This document shows, in pieces, positions 43,445 through 52,286 of a stretch of 62,956 nt of DNA. Made by a program: the position numbers and the translations under genes. The stretch covers positions 1 to 62,956 of the forward strand of contig JAFQJH010000011.1 in the NCBI GenBank assembly GCA_017415025.1, in the 5' to 3' direction. The notes under the pieces are model-generated. The model searched no databases, was not told where the DNA came from, and saw nothing but the letters and a program-made list of their open reading frames with translations. Source of the stretch: Clostridia bacterium. Its GTDB lineage: Bacteria > Bacillota > Clostridia > Oscillospirales > Acutalibacteraceae. Each line of letters begins with the position of its first letter. Positions within the stretch are counted from its first letter, which is position 1.

Positions 43445-43459
43445 AATACTGTATCAAGA

Positions 43460-43489
43460 AATCCGCTCTGACAGTTGTCAGGGCGGATT
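43460..43489 (+). terminator. Intrinsic terminator after the HAD gene
   Basis: Stem AATCCGCTCTGACA against TGTCAGGGCGGATT (minor mismatch) followed by GTTTTTTTT. Confidence 0.85.
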
Positions 43490-43604
43490 GTTTTTTTTGA
43501 CAATCCCTCAGTCTTTGCTTCGCAAAATCCAGCTCCCTTTACACAAGGTAGCCTACTCTATACGAGCTGAAGCTGACTATAAAACATCACGACAAATTAA
43601 AATT
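43485..43604. repeat. Dispersed repeat family C, copy 2
   Basis: Shares CAATCCCTCAGTCTTTGCTT, CTTCGCAAAATCCAGCTCCC and the ACAAATTAAAATTC end with 12886-13012. A short family-D piece (GGGGCGCCGTCCCCTACG) follows at about 43620-43645. The rest of the 43445-43830 gap is AT-rich and leads into the perR promoter. Confidence 0.8.
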
Positions 43605-43749
43605 CGTACTGATTTATCGGGACGTCGGGGCGCCGTCCCCTACGAAATAAATTGAATATGCAAATAGACAAAAAAACAAGCAAGAAAGCTTTAATTTCAG
43701 CGAGAGTGAATATATTTTTTAAAAAAGTCAAAAATTTTTTAAAAACCTA

Positions 43750-43800
43750 TTGACAAATCCGAAAAATCAATTATAATAACAGTAACAATTATCATTATTG
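43750..43800 (+). promoter_or_regulatory. perR promoter with Per/Fur-box-like operator
   Basis: TTGACA, a 16-base spacer and TATAAT (43750-43777). A nearly palindromic CAATTATCATTATTG sits at 43786-43800, directly after the -10 box. It matches about 9 of the 14 specified positions of the Per-box consensus by eye. Autoregulation by PerR is therefore likely but inferred. Confidence 0.65.
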
Positions 43801-43830
43801 ATTAATTGAATCGCAAAGGAGGTCATACAA

Positions 43831-44208
43831 ATGGCAGTAACGAAGCACAGTAAACAGCGCGATGCAATTATCGAAGAGTTATGCCACAGGCATGACCACC
43901 CGACAGCCGAGGAGCTTTACCTCGCGCTTAAAATGAAGATGCCGAATCTGAGTCTCGGCACGGTTTACAGAAATCTGAATATGCTTTCCGATGACGGAAC
44001 GATTCAGAAAATTTCGGTCGGCGGCGCCGATCACTTCGACGGTAATGCTGATAATCATTATCATATGCTTTGCTCGGAGTGCAAAAGACTTTACGACGTC
44101 ACCTACCCCGTGCTTGAGGATATCGAGAAAAAGGCACACGATTTCGTTGATGGCAGAATTACATCACACACGATAACATTTATCGGTGTATGTAACGGCT
44201 GTTTATAA
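43831..44208 (+). CDS. perR: Fur-family peroxide-type regulator (PerR-like)
   Basis: 125 residues behind an AAAGGAGG site. The winged helix reads KQRDAIIEELCHRHDHPTAE, then LSLGTVYRNLNMLSDDG. The metal-site stretch is FDGNADNHYHMLCSECKRLY, and a second Cys pair closes the structural zinc site (GVCNGC). It should sense peroxide or iron and repress the adjacent rubrerythrin gene, 39 bases downstream. Assignment as PerR rather than Fur rests on the neighbour and on residue pattern. Confidence 0.8.
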   Translation: MAVTKHSKQRDAIIEELCHRHDHPTAEELYLALKMKMPNLSLGTVYRNLNMLSDDGTIQKISVGGADHFDGNADNHYHMLCSECKRLYDVTYPVLEDIEKKAHDFVDGRITSHTITFIGVCNGCL

Positions 44209-44247
44209 TAAAAACAATTTTTTAATTTATTTTGGAGGTAATTTATT

Positions 44248-44793
44248 ATGGCAAAATGGGTATGCAGCGTATGCGGTTATGTTCACGAGGGAGATTCAGC
44301 ACCTGAATTCTGCCCGCAGTGTAAGGTTCCGGCAGAGAAGTTCACAAAGCAGGAAGAGAACAATCTCTCCTGGGCAGCAGAGCACGTTGTAGGCGTAGCA
44401 CAGGGCGTTTCAGAGGACATCATCATGGATCTCCGCGCTAACTTCGAGGGCGAGTGCTCAGAGGTTGGTATGTACCTTGCAATGGCAAGAGTTGCTCACC
44501 GTGAGGGTTATCCCGAAATCGGTCTTTATTGGGAAAAGGCAGCTTACGAAGAGGCAGAGCACGCAGCAAAGTTTGCAGAGCTTCTCGGTGAGGTTGTAAC
44601 AGACTCAACAAAGAAGAATCTTGAGCTTCGCGTTGCAGCAGAAAACGGCGCAACTGCCGGTAAGTTTGACCTTGCAAAGAGAGCAAAGGCAGCAAACCTT
44701 GACGCTATCCACGATACAGTTCACGAAATGGCTCGCGACGAAGCAAGACACGGTAAAGCATTCCAGGGTCTTCTTGAGAGATATTTTGGTTAA
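44248..44793 (+). CDS. Reverse rubrerythrin (rubredoxin-ferritin-like peroxidase)
   Basis: 181 residues behind TTGGAGGTAATTTATT. An N-terminal rubredoxin knot (WVCSVCGYVHEG and EFCPQCKVPAEKF) precedes the four-helix diiron domain with ligand helices containing EGECSEVGMYLAMARVAHRE, EKAAYEEAEHAAKFAE, ELRVAAENGATAGK and EMARDEARHGKAFQ. The rubredoxin-first order marks the reverse type found in anaerobes. It reduces hydrogen peroxide with electrons from NADH-linked carriers. It pairs with perR upstream, a standard oxidative-stress unit. Confidence 0.93.
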   Translation: MAKWVCSVCGYVHEGDSAPEFCPQCKVPAEKFTKQEENNLSWAAEHVVGVAQGVSEDIIMDLRANFEGECSEVGMYLAMARVAHREGYPEIGLYWEKAAYEEAEHAAKFAELLGEVVTDSTKKNLELRVAAENGATAGKFDLAKRAKAANLDAIHDTVHEMARDEARHGKAFQGLLERYFG

Positions 44794-44856
44794 GAACCCC
44801 TCTGTCACTTCGTGACATCTCCCCTTTCAGGGGCGACATTCGATTATAAATAAACG

Positions 44857-44880
44857 AAGAGTGGCTGAAAAGCCACTCTT
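44857..44880 (+). terminator. Intrinsic terminator after rubrerythrin
   Basis: Perfect stem AAGAGTGGCT / AGCCACTCTT with a GAAA loop followed by TTTGTTTTG. Confidence 0.9.
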
Positions 44881-44964
44881 TTTGTTTTGCCTGCAACAAA
44901 AAAATAAGTGTCTAAAGTTCCTGGCTTCTGTGTGTTACGGCGGCATACAATAAAACCTATGAAC

Positions 44965-45070
44965 ATTTGCCAACGGCAAATATTTCACTTTGCGTAAGCA
45001 AAATTTCATGCGCCGTAAGGCGTATATCACATCTGCGTAGCAGATATTTCACTGCAACGCACAGCGTTGC
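44965..45070. repeat. Tandem short-hairpin array 2
   Basis: Five consecutive hairpins: ATTTGCC/GGCAAAT, TTTGC/GCAAA, ATGCGCC/GGCGTAT (one GT pair), ATCTGC/GCAGAT and GCAACGC/GCGTTGC, with 3-4 base loops. Spacers are close to ATTTCAC. The layout is the same as at 12674 and 58777 with different stems. Confidence 0.82.
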
Positions 45071-45290
45071 TCTGCCACCGCCCTACCGCGCGAGTTTCAT
45101 TTAAGGCGGTAGGGGCAGATATCATCTGCCCGCGGATTTTGATGTAATTTTTCGGGAGCATACTATGCTCCCCTACTGACACTGTCTTATTAAAATACGT
45201 AGGGCGTGGCTCTTGAGACACGCCGTCGTTTTTTTTTGCTGAATCTTCGGCACGTCGCAAGCGCCGTGCCCTACAAAATAAATTTCAGTT
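45065..45290. repeat. Dispersed repeat family D, copy 1
   Basis: Contains CCGCCCTACCGCGCGAG, the palindrome GGGCAGATATCATCTGCCC, and GGCACGTCGCAAGCGCCGTG, all found again in 52105-52242. It is part of a gene-free stretch of about 1.1 kb (44794-45921) that is filled with array 2, families D, A and B, and then the ytrA-type promoter. I see no gene in it. Confidence 0.8.
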
Positions 45291-45301
45291 TACTCGATAA
45301 A

Positions 45302-45670
45302 TTGGGAGTTTGTCTATCTCTTTTGGACACCTCATCCGCCTCGTTCCTCGGCACCTTCCCCTTGAGGGGAGGCTCCGCCGTAGGCGGTGGTGAGGTGTAG
45401 GTTGCAACGCAACCGTTATCCTTGAAAAATATGTTTGTCAATTTTGTTAAAAAACTTGAAACAAGCTAAAGACAAGCAACCTTCTCTGAAAGGGAAGGTG
45501 CCCGACAGGGCGGATGGGTGGAGCGTCAGCGACCAAAAAGTTCTTTGATTTATCTTGTTTTTCTCGTTGCTTCGCAACGAACCCCTCAGTCACGGCTATG
45601 CCGTGCCAGCTCCCCTTTCAGGGGCGCCATTGTTCTACTGACTTTTTATTTCTCCCCGACAAATTAAAAT
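45302..45670. repeat. Dispersed repeat family A, copy 3, interrupted by a family B element
   Basis: Matches copy 2 on both sides, but about 125 bases at roughly 45325-45449 are extra. The extra part contains the family-B segment shared with 8271-8334 (45356-45419). Its two arms are also inverted (CACCTCATCCGCCT and AGGCGGTGGTGAGGTG). This looks like insertion of B into A. Confidence 0.8.
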
Positions 45671-45747
45671 TTGCAATAAAGAATCTTCACTACATTCAGA
45701 ATGGCACGGCTAAATATAAAGACAAAATAAATTTTTGGTAAAAGCTG

Positions 45748-45804
45748 TTGACAAGGCAGGTGTGATATGATATTATGCAAGTGTGATAGCACAGGTATCA
45801 CACT
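45748..45804 (+). promoter_or_regulatory. Promoter and operator of the GntR-ABC operon
   Basis: TTGACA, a 17-base spacer and TATTAT (45748-45776). Directly after it is a perfect 9-base inverted repeat, AGTGTGATA / TATCACACT (45780-45804). A third GTGTGATAT lies inside the promoter spacer. This is the likely binding site of the GntR/YtrA-type regulator encoded next. Confidence 0.75.
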
Positions 45805-45822
45805 TGACTGTCACAGTGTGCA

Positions 45823-45903
45823 AGGGCCGTCGAGGGAATGTTCATTTTTTAAAATCAAGGGAAAGATTACATATATTTAAACATTCCCCAACGGACGGTC
45901 CGA
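45823..45903 (+). promoter_or_regulatory. Structured leader between operator and GntR gene
   Basis: Two arms, GGGCCGTCGAGGGAATGTT and AACATTCCCCAACGGACGGT, are complementary apart from small bulges. They enclose an A/T-rich loop. The fold would form in the 5' leader just upstream of the ribosome site. Confidence 0.5.
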
Positions 45904-45921
45904 TCAGGAAGGTAAGGTGAT

Positions 45922-46293
45922 ATGATGTTTGAAATCGACTCAAGGAGCCGTATACCGATTTATGAGCAGATCAAAAATCAGATTCTGCTCTTTATCCGTA
46001 TGGGCATTTACAAGCCAGATGAGCAGCTTCCGTCGATAAGGTCGGTTTCTCAGCAGACGGGCATCAATGTAAACACAGTTAAAAGGGCTTTTGCAGACCT
46101 CGAAGCCGAAGGGGTAATATATTCCCTTGTCGGCAGGGGTTGTTTTGTTTCTGCAAGCGCAATTGAAAACACTGCAATCGCACAAAAGGCGCTCAAGGAA
46201 ATTGAGCACGACATCCGTTCAATAAAATCAAAGGGTGTTGACAAAAACGATCTGATTAAACTCATTGAAAGTATCTATTCGGAGGATGATTGA
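45922..46293 (+). CDS. GntR-family regulator (YtrA subfamily)
   Basis: 123 residues behind AAGGTGAT. A winged helix of GntR type fills residues 1-75 (SRIPIYEQIKNQILLFIRMG, PDEQLPSIRSVSQQTGINVN, TVKRAFADLEAEGVIYS). Only about 45 further residues follow, the short C-terminus typical of YtrA regulators of ABC transporter operons. It should bind the inverted repeat at 45780-45804. The ABC gene starts two bases after its stop. Confidence 0.9.
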   Translation: MMFEIDSRSRIPIYEQIKNQILLFIRMGIYKPDEQLPSIRSVSQQTGINVNTVKRAFADLEAEGVIYSLVGRGCFVSASAIENTAIAQKALKEIEHDIRSIKSKGVDKNDLIKLIESIYSEDD

Positions 46294-46295
46294 TT

Positions 46296-47195
46296 ATGAT
46301 TAAGGTTTCTAATATTACAAAGACTTTTGACGATTTTACGGCTATTGATAACCTCTCGCTTGAGATTGGCGATTCTTCCATTTACGGTCTTGTCGGCTAC
46401 AACGGTGCAGGTAAGACAACACTTCTGAAAACAATCGCAGGTGTCTACGTTCCTGACAGCGGTACTGTCGAAATGGACGGAATTGACCTTTTTAAGCATC
46501 CTGAAAAGAAGCAGGAGCTTTTCTACGTTCCCGACGACCTCTATTTCGGACTTTCTTCTTCAATGAAGAGTATGGCGAACTACTACAAGAGCTTTTACCC
46601 GAACTTCTGTATGGAGACGTTCCATAAGCTCGCGGGACTTTTCGGTCTCGATATACACAAGAAGATTATGGGCTTTTCAAAGGGTATGCAGAGACAGGCG
46701 GAAATGGTTCTCGGCTTGTCTACCCTGCCGAAGGTTATTCTTCTTGACGAATCCTTTGACGGACTTGACCCCGCGAAGAGAAATCTGACAAAGAAGCTTC
46801 TGCTCGACTATATGGCAGACAAGGAATGCTCGATTCTTATTTCCTCGCACAATCTGCACGAGCTTGCTGATATGTGCGACCACATTGCGCTGATGAACGG
46901 CAAGAGCATTGCTATGGACTGTGCCGTTGACGATATGAACGGCAGCCGCTGCAAATTCAGACTTGCTTACACCGAAAACGTTGACCGCAACGTTTTCAAC
47001 GGCATTGAATATAAAAACTACAAGGCTGACGGCAAGATTGTTTCCTTCACCGTTTCCAAGAACCTTGAAGAGGCAGAAAGAATCATCGCCGCATCTAATC
47101 CCGTGCTGACAGAACGTTTCCCGCTTTCTCTCGAAGAGATATTCCTTGAGGAAATGGAGGACACGGACTATGACTTTGAGAAGCTCTTTTCGTAA
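46296..47195 (+). CDS. ABC transporter ATP-binding protein
   Basis: 299 residues; ATG at 46296 with GGAGG ten bases before. Walker A is GLVGYNGAGKTTLLKTIAG, the signature region is GFSKGMQRQAEMVLGLSTL, Walker B is KVILLDESFDGLDPAKR, and the switch His is in LISSHNLHELADMCD. It powers the large permeases that follow. Its end overlaps the first permease start by 26 bases. The set resembles antibiotic- or stress-responsive YtrBC-type exporters. Confidence 0.93.
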   Translation: MIKVSNITKTFDDFTAIDNLSLEIGDSSIYGLVGYNGAGKTTLLKTIAGVYVPDSGTVEMDGIDLFKHPEKKQELFYVPDDLYFGLSSSMKSMANYYKSFYPNFCMETFHKLAGLFGLDIHKKIMGFSKGMQRQAEMVLGLSTLPKVILLDESFDGLDPAKRNLTKKLLLDYMADKECSILISSHNLHELADMCDHIALMNGKSIAMDCAVDDMNGSRCKFRLAYTENVDRNVFNGIEYKNYKADGKIVSFTVSKNLEEAERIIAASNPVLTERFPLSLEEIFLEEMEDTDYDFEKLFS

Positions 47196-49566
47196 GCCCT
47201 TTTGGGGACTGTTTTTTCAATCTCTGAAGCTGTCGGTATGGTTTCCTCTGCTTGCGTTTGCAGGAAGAATTTTTCCGACCTTCTTCCGCCCTCTGGCAGT
47301 TTATGATGAAAGCATAATCGGATATTTCTGGGACGAATACCTCGCTCCGGAAAACCTGATATCCTTTCCGATATTCTCACCGATTTTTGCGATAATAACG
47401 GCGGTATTGCTCTTCAACTTTGCCTGGAGCAAGAAAAAGACGAATGTTTTATTCTCTTTAGGTATGACAAGAACACAGATTTATTCCGCGAAGCTGCTTG
47501 CAGGTATTCTTCCGCTTATTGTGCTGATGGGCATTGCGGCAGGCTTTGAAATTGTGATGTGTCTTATCAGCGGCTACACGCTGAGTATAAGATATCTCGT
47601 CGGTGCGGCATTCATTTTTCTTAATGCGATTTCGCCGTACATTCTTTGCTTCTGCGTAAGCTCAATGGTCATCGCGAACACTTCAAACGTTATCGAGGGC
47701 GGAGCTTTCACCTTTATCACAATGGCGGCACCGTCGGTACTGCGACAATTTTTAGCCAAGCTGTTCTGTGCCTACACGCTCGGCGCAAGTGAAATTGACA
47801 TTGAAAAATTCCTCGACGTTTTAAACTTAAACCGCGTTCCGCAAAGCTGGAACTGGACAGTTCCGTTTATACACGATTTTTCGGTTACTTTTGATAATTA
47901 TTACAATTACGGTGAAGCCGTCTCTTATTTCCGCATCGGAAGTCTTGAGGAAATCACCGTTTACGACTGGTCAGGCTTTATTATGTCTGTCATTTACACG
48001 GCGATTGCCGTTGCAGTCGGTTTGTACTTATTCAGGAAAAAGAAGAATGAAAACGCGGCAACCTTCGGCAGAAGCAGAAGCTTTAACGAATTCTGTGCCG
48101 TTGTTGCAGGTTTTTTCATCGCGGCTACACTTAACCAAAAGGTCAGCCTCGGTGAAGGTAAGTTCACTGAATTTCTGCCGCTTATCCCCTTTTTCTTCCT
48201 CGGATACTTTGTGTTCAAGCAGATTTTCGGATACAAGAGGCTTCGCGAATTGAAGAGGTCGCTTAAAAGAGTGCCGATTTACACCGCAGGACTTTTCGCG
48301 TGCTTTTTATGCTGTTATCTCGGATTTTTCGGCTACTCTTCATACGTGCCGAAGACTGATGACGTTATGTCGGTAAGTGTTTCCACACCGTTTTACAAAA
48401 ACCTCGATGACAGACTTGCCGATGATTCACGTACAGGGCTGAAGCCGATGAATACGAGAGACAAGTTTGATGAAAGAGAAACGAACATAAATTTAAACGG
48501 CTATCTCGGCACTTATTATTTCTTCGATGAAGAATATTACGATATGAACAACAATTACACGGCAACCTTCTACGACCCTGATGAAATTGCTCTGGTTACC
48601 GACGTTCACAAATCCTTTGCAAAGGACGGTCATATCAGCGGTTCGGACGATAACGCACAGGGAACTTCGGTTGTTATTACGTACAGACTCAAAAACAACA
48701 CCCTTATAGTGAGAAGCTACTACCGCACGACCGAGGAAACGGCACAAAAGCTGTTGAAGCTTAATGATACAAAAGCTGTTAATAATGAGGTTGATATTTA
48801 TTTCGGCCTATACGGCAGCGAAGATGAGTATCTCAACGACATCTACAAGGACAATTTAGAAGTCTACAACGGTGACTTCCGCGACAAATCCTTCCGCCTT
48901 TATGCCACCAGCGGATACCTTTTCCCGAAGGATATGTCGGCAGGCTTCAAGTTCGGCTATAACGAAGAGGAGCTGTTCAATGCGCTCAGAGAGGATATCA
49001 AGGCGCAGAGCGCGCAGGAGCATTATCACCATTCTGCAGAAGATGAGCTCGGAGTGCTGACGTTTATGGACGATTCGGATTTTATCCTGTACTCCGGAGT
49101 GTCGGAAAAGCTCAGCGAAAAGCTTGGCGGCGATTACATAACAGCTAGCTGGAGTATTAATTCTCCGACGGCAAAGAGCTTTGTTATCACAAAGGATATG
49201 GTCAACACTCTGAATTATTTAGAGAAGCGCGGTCTGACGAAATATTTTGAAAACGTGCGCACGGCTGAGGATATCCGCCACGTGAAAACAGCTACCCTCG
49301 GCGAGCTTTACGGTGAGAAAAACAAGCATCTTAATATGCCGCTTTTCTACGGCGCGTTCAAGTACTATGTTGTCGATACCGAAAACGGATTTGATAATTC
49401 ATATTTCAGCAAGACAAAAGCTCAAAAGATTACCGACAAAGCTGAAATTCAGGCGTTGCTTGATAAATCCGTGCTTTTCGGCTATTGCTCGAATGACAGC
49501 AAAATTGTTGAAATTACATACAACGACGGTATTGTCGCAACAGTGATGATACCTGATTCTCAATGA
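47170..49566 (+). CDS. ABC-2-type permease with large exterior domain, first copy
   Basis: 798 residues from the ATG at 47170 (TGGAGGACACGGACT before it). The N-terminal part has six or more membrane helices (for example IFSPIFAIITAVLLFNFAWS, LLAGILPLIVLMGIAAGFEI, YLVGAAFIFLNAISPYILCF). Helices near residues 270-400 include SGFIMSVIYTAIAVAVGLYL and FLPLIPFFFLGYFVFKQIFG. The last 400 residues are hydrophilic and likely outside. It has a close paralogue next, so the transporter may be a heterodimer. Cargo unknown. Confidence 0.8.
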   Translation: MTLRSSFRKPFWGLFFQSLKLSVWFPLLAFAGRIFPTFFRPLAVYDESIIGYFWDEYLAPENLISFPIFSPIFAIITAVLLFNFAWSKKKTNVLFSLGMTRTQIYSAKLLAGILPLIVLMGIAAGFEIVMCLISGYTLSIRYLVGAAFIFLNAISPYILCFCVSSMVIANTSNVIEGGAFTFITMAAPSVLRQFLAKLFCAYTLGASEIDIEKFLDVLNLNRVPQSWNWTVPFIHDFSVTFDNYYNYGEAVSYFRIGSLEEITVYDWSGFIMSVIYTAIAVAVGLYLFRKKKNENAATFGRSRSFNEFCAVVAGFFIAATLNQKVSLGEGKFTEFLPLIPFFFLGYFVFKQIFGYKRLRELKRSLKRVPIYTAGLFACFLCCYLGFFGYSSYVPKTDDVMSVSVSTPFYKNLDDRLADDSRTGLKPMNTRDKFDERETNINLNGYLGTYYFFDEEYYDMNNNYTATFYDPDEIALVTDVHKSFAKDGHISGSDDNAQGTSVVITYRLKNNTLIVRSYYRTTEETAQKLLKLNDTKAVNNEVDIYFGLYGSEDEYLNDIYKDNLEVYNGDFRDKSFRLYATSGYLFPKDMSAGFKFGYNEEELFNALREDIKAQSAQEHYHHSAEDELGVLTFMDDSDFILYSGVSEKLSEKLGGDYITASWSINSPTAKSFVITKDMVNTLNYLEKRGLTKYFENVRTAEDIRHVKTATLGELYGEKNKHLNMPLFYGAFKYYVVDTENGFDNSYFSKTKAQKITDKAEIQALLDKSVLFGYCSNDSKIVEITYNDGIVATVMIPDSQ

Positions 49567-49612
49567 TTTTTACATATTTGACAGGTAAAAATTTAAAAGG
49601 GAGGAAAAAATT

Positions 49613-52072
49613 ATGAATCTGAAATTAAACAGCCGTAAGCAATTTACGGCGATGTTCTGCCAGACGATGAAACTGACATCAATTATGGCAATATGTGCAT
49701 TTTTATGCTTTATGTTATTTACGTCTTTCAACTACGGAATGTACGAGCCTGACTACATTTACAGGACAGCGCATTTCTTTGACGACATTCGATACAACGG
49801 CTTTGAGGATTTCGCAAACCTTGCTTTTCTCGGCGCAGGTGTGCTCAACGCCGTGCTTTGCTTCAACTTCGTGTGGAGCAAAAAGCAGGCGAACGTTGTG
49901 CTCTCCCTCGGTATGAAGAAAAGTGACATTTACTTTGCAAAAATACTCGGCGGTATCGTTCCGATGGCGGCTTCTGTAACGCTTGCAGGTATTATAGAAA
50001 CAATAGCAAACGTTTCGGGCGGTTACGTTCTGAACGGAAGCTTCTTCGCAATGGCGGCTTTCACGATGCTGTCTTACCTTGCGGTTTATATTCTTGCGTT
50101 TGCGTTAAGCTCTGCCGTTATGGCAAACACGGGCAACATCATTGAGGGTGTTATCTTTACGGGAATTATCGGCCTTTTCCCGATGACACTCAAGGCTTTT
50201 CTTTCAAACCTTTTCTGGCAGTTCACGCACGGTGCGGCTATCCCCTTTTCGGACTATATGGCTGTCGAGGATTGGAACTGGGAAAATCCGTTTACGGTTT
50301 TTGAAAACTTCAATTACAGCTTTATGACCACATATTTTGAACCTGAAAACGTTGAAAAAATCAAGCTTGTATATTGGTCAGGTACAATTATGGCTCTCGT
50401 TTATGCCGCAGCCTGTATTGCACTCGGTTACCTCGGCTTCAGAAAGCGCCGTAACGAGATCTGCGGAACATGGGGACGAGCAAAGGGAATGAACGAAATT
50501 GCGGGCGCGGTTACGGGCTTTTATTCGGCCTACGTTATCGGTCTTTATATGCTCGGCAGCAGTCACGGCAACGCAAACCTGTTGACATATCTTGCCTGTG
50601 CAGGCTCTTTCCTAGCCGCTTACATCATATTCAAGCTCATTTTCGGCTACAAGAGAAGCAAGGAGGTTAAGGCTTCGCTCAACCGTTTCCCCGTTTATGC
50701 AACCGTACTCGGTGCTGTGGTTATGATATTTACGCTCGGACTTTTCGGCTATTCCTCAAAAATCCCCGAAGCCGACACCGTAGCAAGTGTTGATATCCGC
50801 TCGCCCTATTGTAAATTCCTTGATGAAAATTTTTCAGGCTCCTCTGAATTTGCACTCAATGTTACTTCGAGGGATTACTATGAAGTATTTCCCGAGCTTG
50901 ACGGCTCGATGTACGGAATAAATGCCAATTCAGTTCCCGAAATCACCTACACTGATTATCAGGACATTACAAAGGTTATCGGAATTCACGAAAGCTTTGT
51001 GCGCGACGGTAAAATCAAAAACAACGGCGAGCACTCCTGCGCTTCCGACCTTATGATTACCTACACGCTCAAAAACGGCAAAACAATCACACGTTATTAT
51101 TCCGAATCCACCGAAGGAACGACACTCAAGCTATTGACACTCAATGACAGCAGCAAGTATAACAAAGAACTGTTTGAATTCCTTAACGAAGCTCTGGGAT
51201 TTGAATATTCACAGGAAGCGGTTCTCGGCAAAAACGAGGAGGGCTACCTTGACATTGACGAGTACATTGATGAATACGGTACGGTAGCATTTCCCTACTC
51301 TGAAACAAACGAGGATTTCACCAATACCAACCGCTCGCTTTATTTCCTTGCACAGCAGCCGTGCTACCTCTTCCCGACGGATATGAGCACAGGCTACAAG
51401 CTCGGATATATTGAAAGGGATTTCTTTGATGCTATTATAACCGACATTAAGAATATGAGCGCAAATCAGTATTTCAACCACTCCGCAGAGGATGAAATCG
51501 GTGTTCTTTCCTTCGGACTGAGTGCTTCAAGCTATATGATGTCCGGCGGAGTAGTAATAGGTGAGGACAAATGGCTCACTGATACAGAAAACGCCGAAAC
51601 TCCCGACGGCACGGTTCACGAGACATCGTGGAACATCAACTCCGCAGACATCAAGAGCGTTGTTATAACGAAGGCTATGAAAAACACGGTTGCTTACCTT
51701 GAGGAGCACGACCTTATGAAGCACCTTGAAAGAAATCTCACGGCAAAGGACGTAAAGTCCGTCAAGCTTGCGACAATGGCAGAGCTTTGCGACGGCAATT
51801 ATGAAAGTGCCGATGTATACCCGATTTTCTACGGTGCTTACTGGACAGGCGAGCAGATGGAGGAATGGGTAAGAGAAAACAGCGTTAACCACTATTACTA
51901 CCGTTTGTTTGACCAGATTCACAATGAAATTACCGACAGAAGCAGAATAGAAAAGCTGCTTGGCGAGGGCGTTGTTTTCGGATTCTGCGCAAGCGACAGC
52001 AGAGTTATGGAAATCACATATAACGACGGCTCCGTTGCAACGGTTATGGTAGGCGCAGATGCGGTGCAATAA
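49613..52072 (+). CDS. ABC-2-type permease with large exterior domain, second copy
   Basis: 819 residues behind AAAAGGGAGG. It has the same plan as the first permease: VLNAVLCFNFVWSKKQANVV matches AVLLFNFAWSKKKTNVLFSL, and both end in SKIVEITYNDGIVATVM-like sequence (here SRVMEITYNDGSVATVMVG). The exterior 400 residues are acidic. The ATPase gene lies upstream in the same operon. Two similar but diverged permeases suggest a heterodimeric ABC exporter or efflux/sensing module. Confidence 0.8.
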   Translation: MNLKLNSRKQFTAMFCQTMKLTSIMAICAFLCFMLFTSFNYGMYEPDYIYRTAHFFDDIRYNGFEDFANLAFLGAGVLNAVLCFNFVWSKKQANVVLSLGMKKSDIYFAKILGGIVPMAASVTLAGIIETIANVSGGYVLNGSFFAMAAFTMLSYLAVYILAFALSSAVMANTGNIIEGVIFTGIIGLFPMTLKAFLSNLFWQFTHGAAIPFSDYMAVEDWNWENPFTVFENFNYSFMTTYFEPENVEKIKLVYWSGTIMALVYAAACIALGYLGFRKRRNEICGTWGRAKGMNEIAGAVTGFYSAYVIGLYMLGSSHGNANLLTYLACAGSFLAAYIIFKLIFGYKRSKEVKASLNRFPVYATVLGAVVMIFTLGLFGYSSKIPEADTVASVDIRSPYCKFLDENFSGSSEFALNVTSRDYYEVFPELDGSMYGINANSVPEITYTDYQDITKVIGIHESFVRDGKIKNNGEHSCASDLMITYTLKNGKTITRYYSESTEGTTLKLLTLNDSSKYNKELFEFLNEALGFEYSQEAVLGKNEEGYLDIDEYIDEYGTVAFPYSETNEDFTNTNRSLYFLAQQPCYLFPTDMSTGYKLGYIERDFFDAIITDIKNMSANQYFNHSAEDEIGVLSFGLSASSYMMSGGVVIGEDKWLTDTENAETPDGTVHETSWNINSADIKSVVITKAMKNTVAYLEEHDLMKHLERNLTAKDVKSVKLATMAELCDGNYESADVYPIFYGAYWTGEQMEEWVRENSVNHYYYRLFDQIHNEITDRSRIEKLLGEGVVFGFCASDSRVMEITYNDGSVATVMVGADAVQ

Positions 52073-52104
52073 ATAATGAAATTTTCGGGTGCACCACGAT
52101 TCTA

Positions 52105-52242
52105 AAACGGCGGGAGCAAGCCCCCGCCCTACCGCACGAGTTTCATTTGAGGCGGTAGGGGCAGATATCATCTGCCCGCGAATTTTGGTGTGATTCTCGG
52201 CACGTCGTCAAGCGCCGTGCCCTACAAAACTGATTTTAGTCT
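52105..52242. repeat. Dispersed repeat family D, copy 2
   Basis: Shares CCGCCCTACCGCACGAG, GGGGCAGATATCATCTGCCC and GGCACGTCGTCAAGCGCCGTG with 45065-45290. It fills most of the gap between the second permease and the envelope cluster. Confidence 0.8.
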
Positions 52243-52286
52243 GCCCGACAAATTAATTTTATGCAGGTGCAAGGAGGGAAAGAGCA

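Noticed and set aside
45514-45741. Plus-strand frame in the third family-A copy
   Set aside because: It reads through repeat sequence only, mirroring the frame in copy 1.
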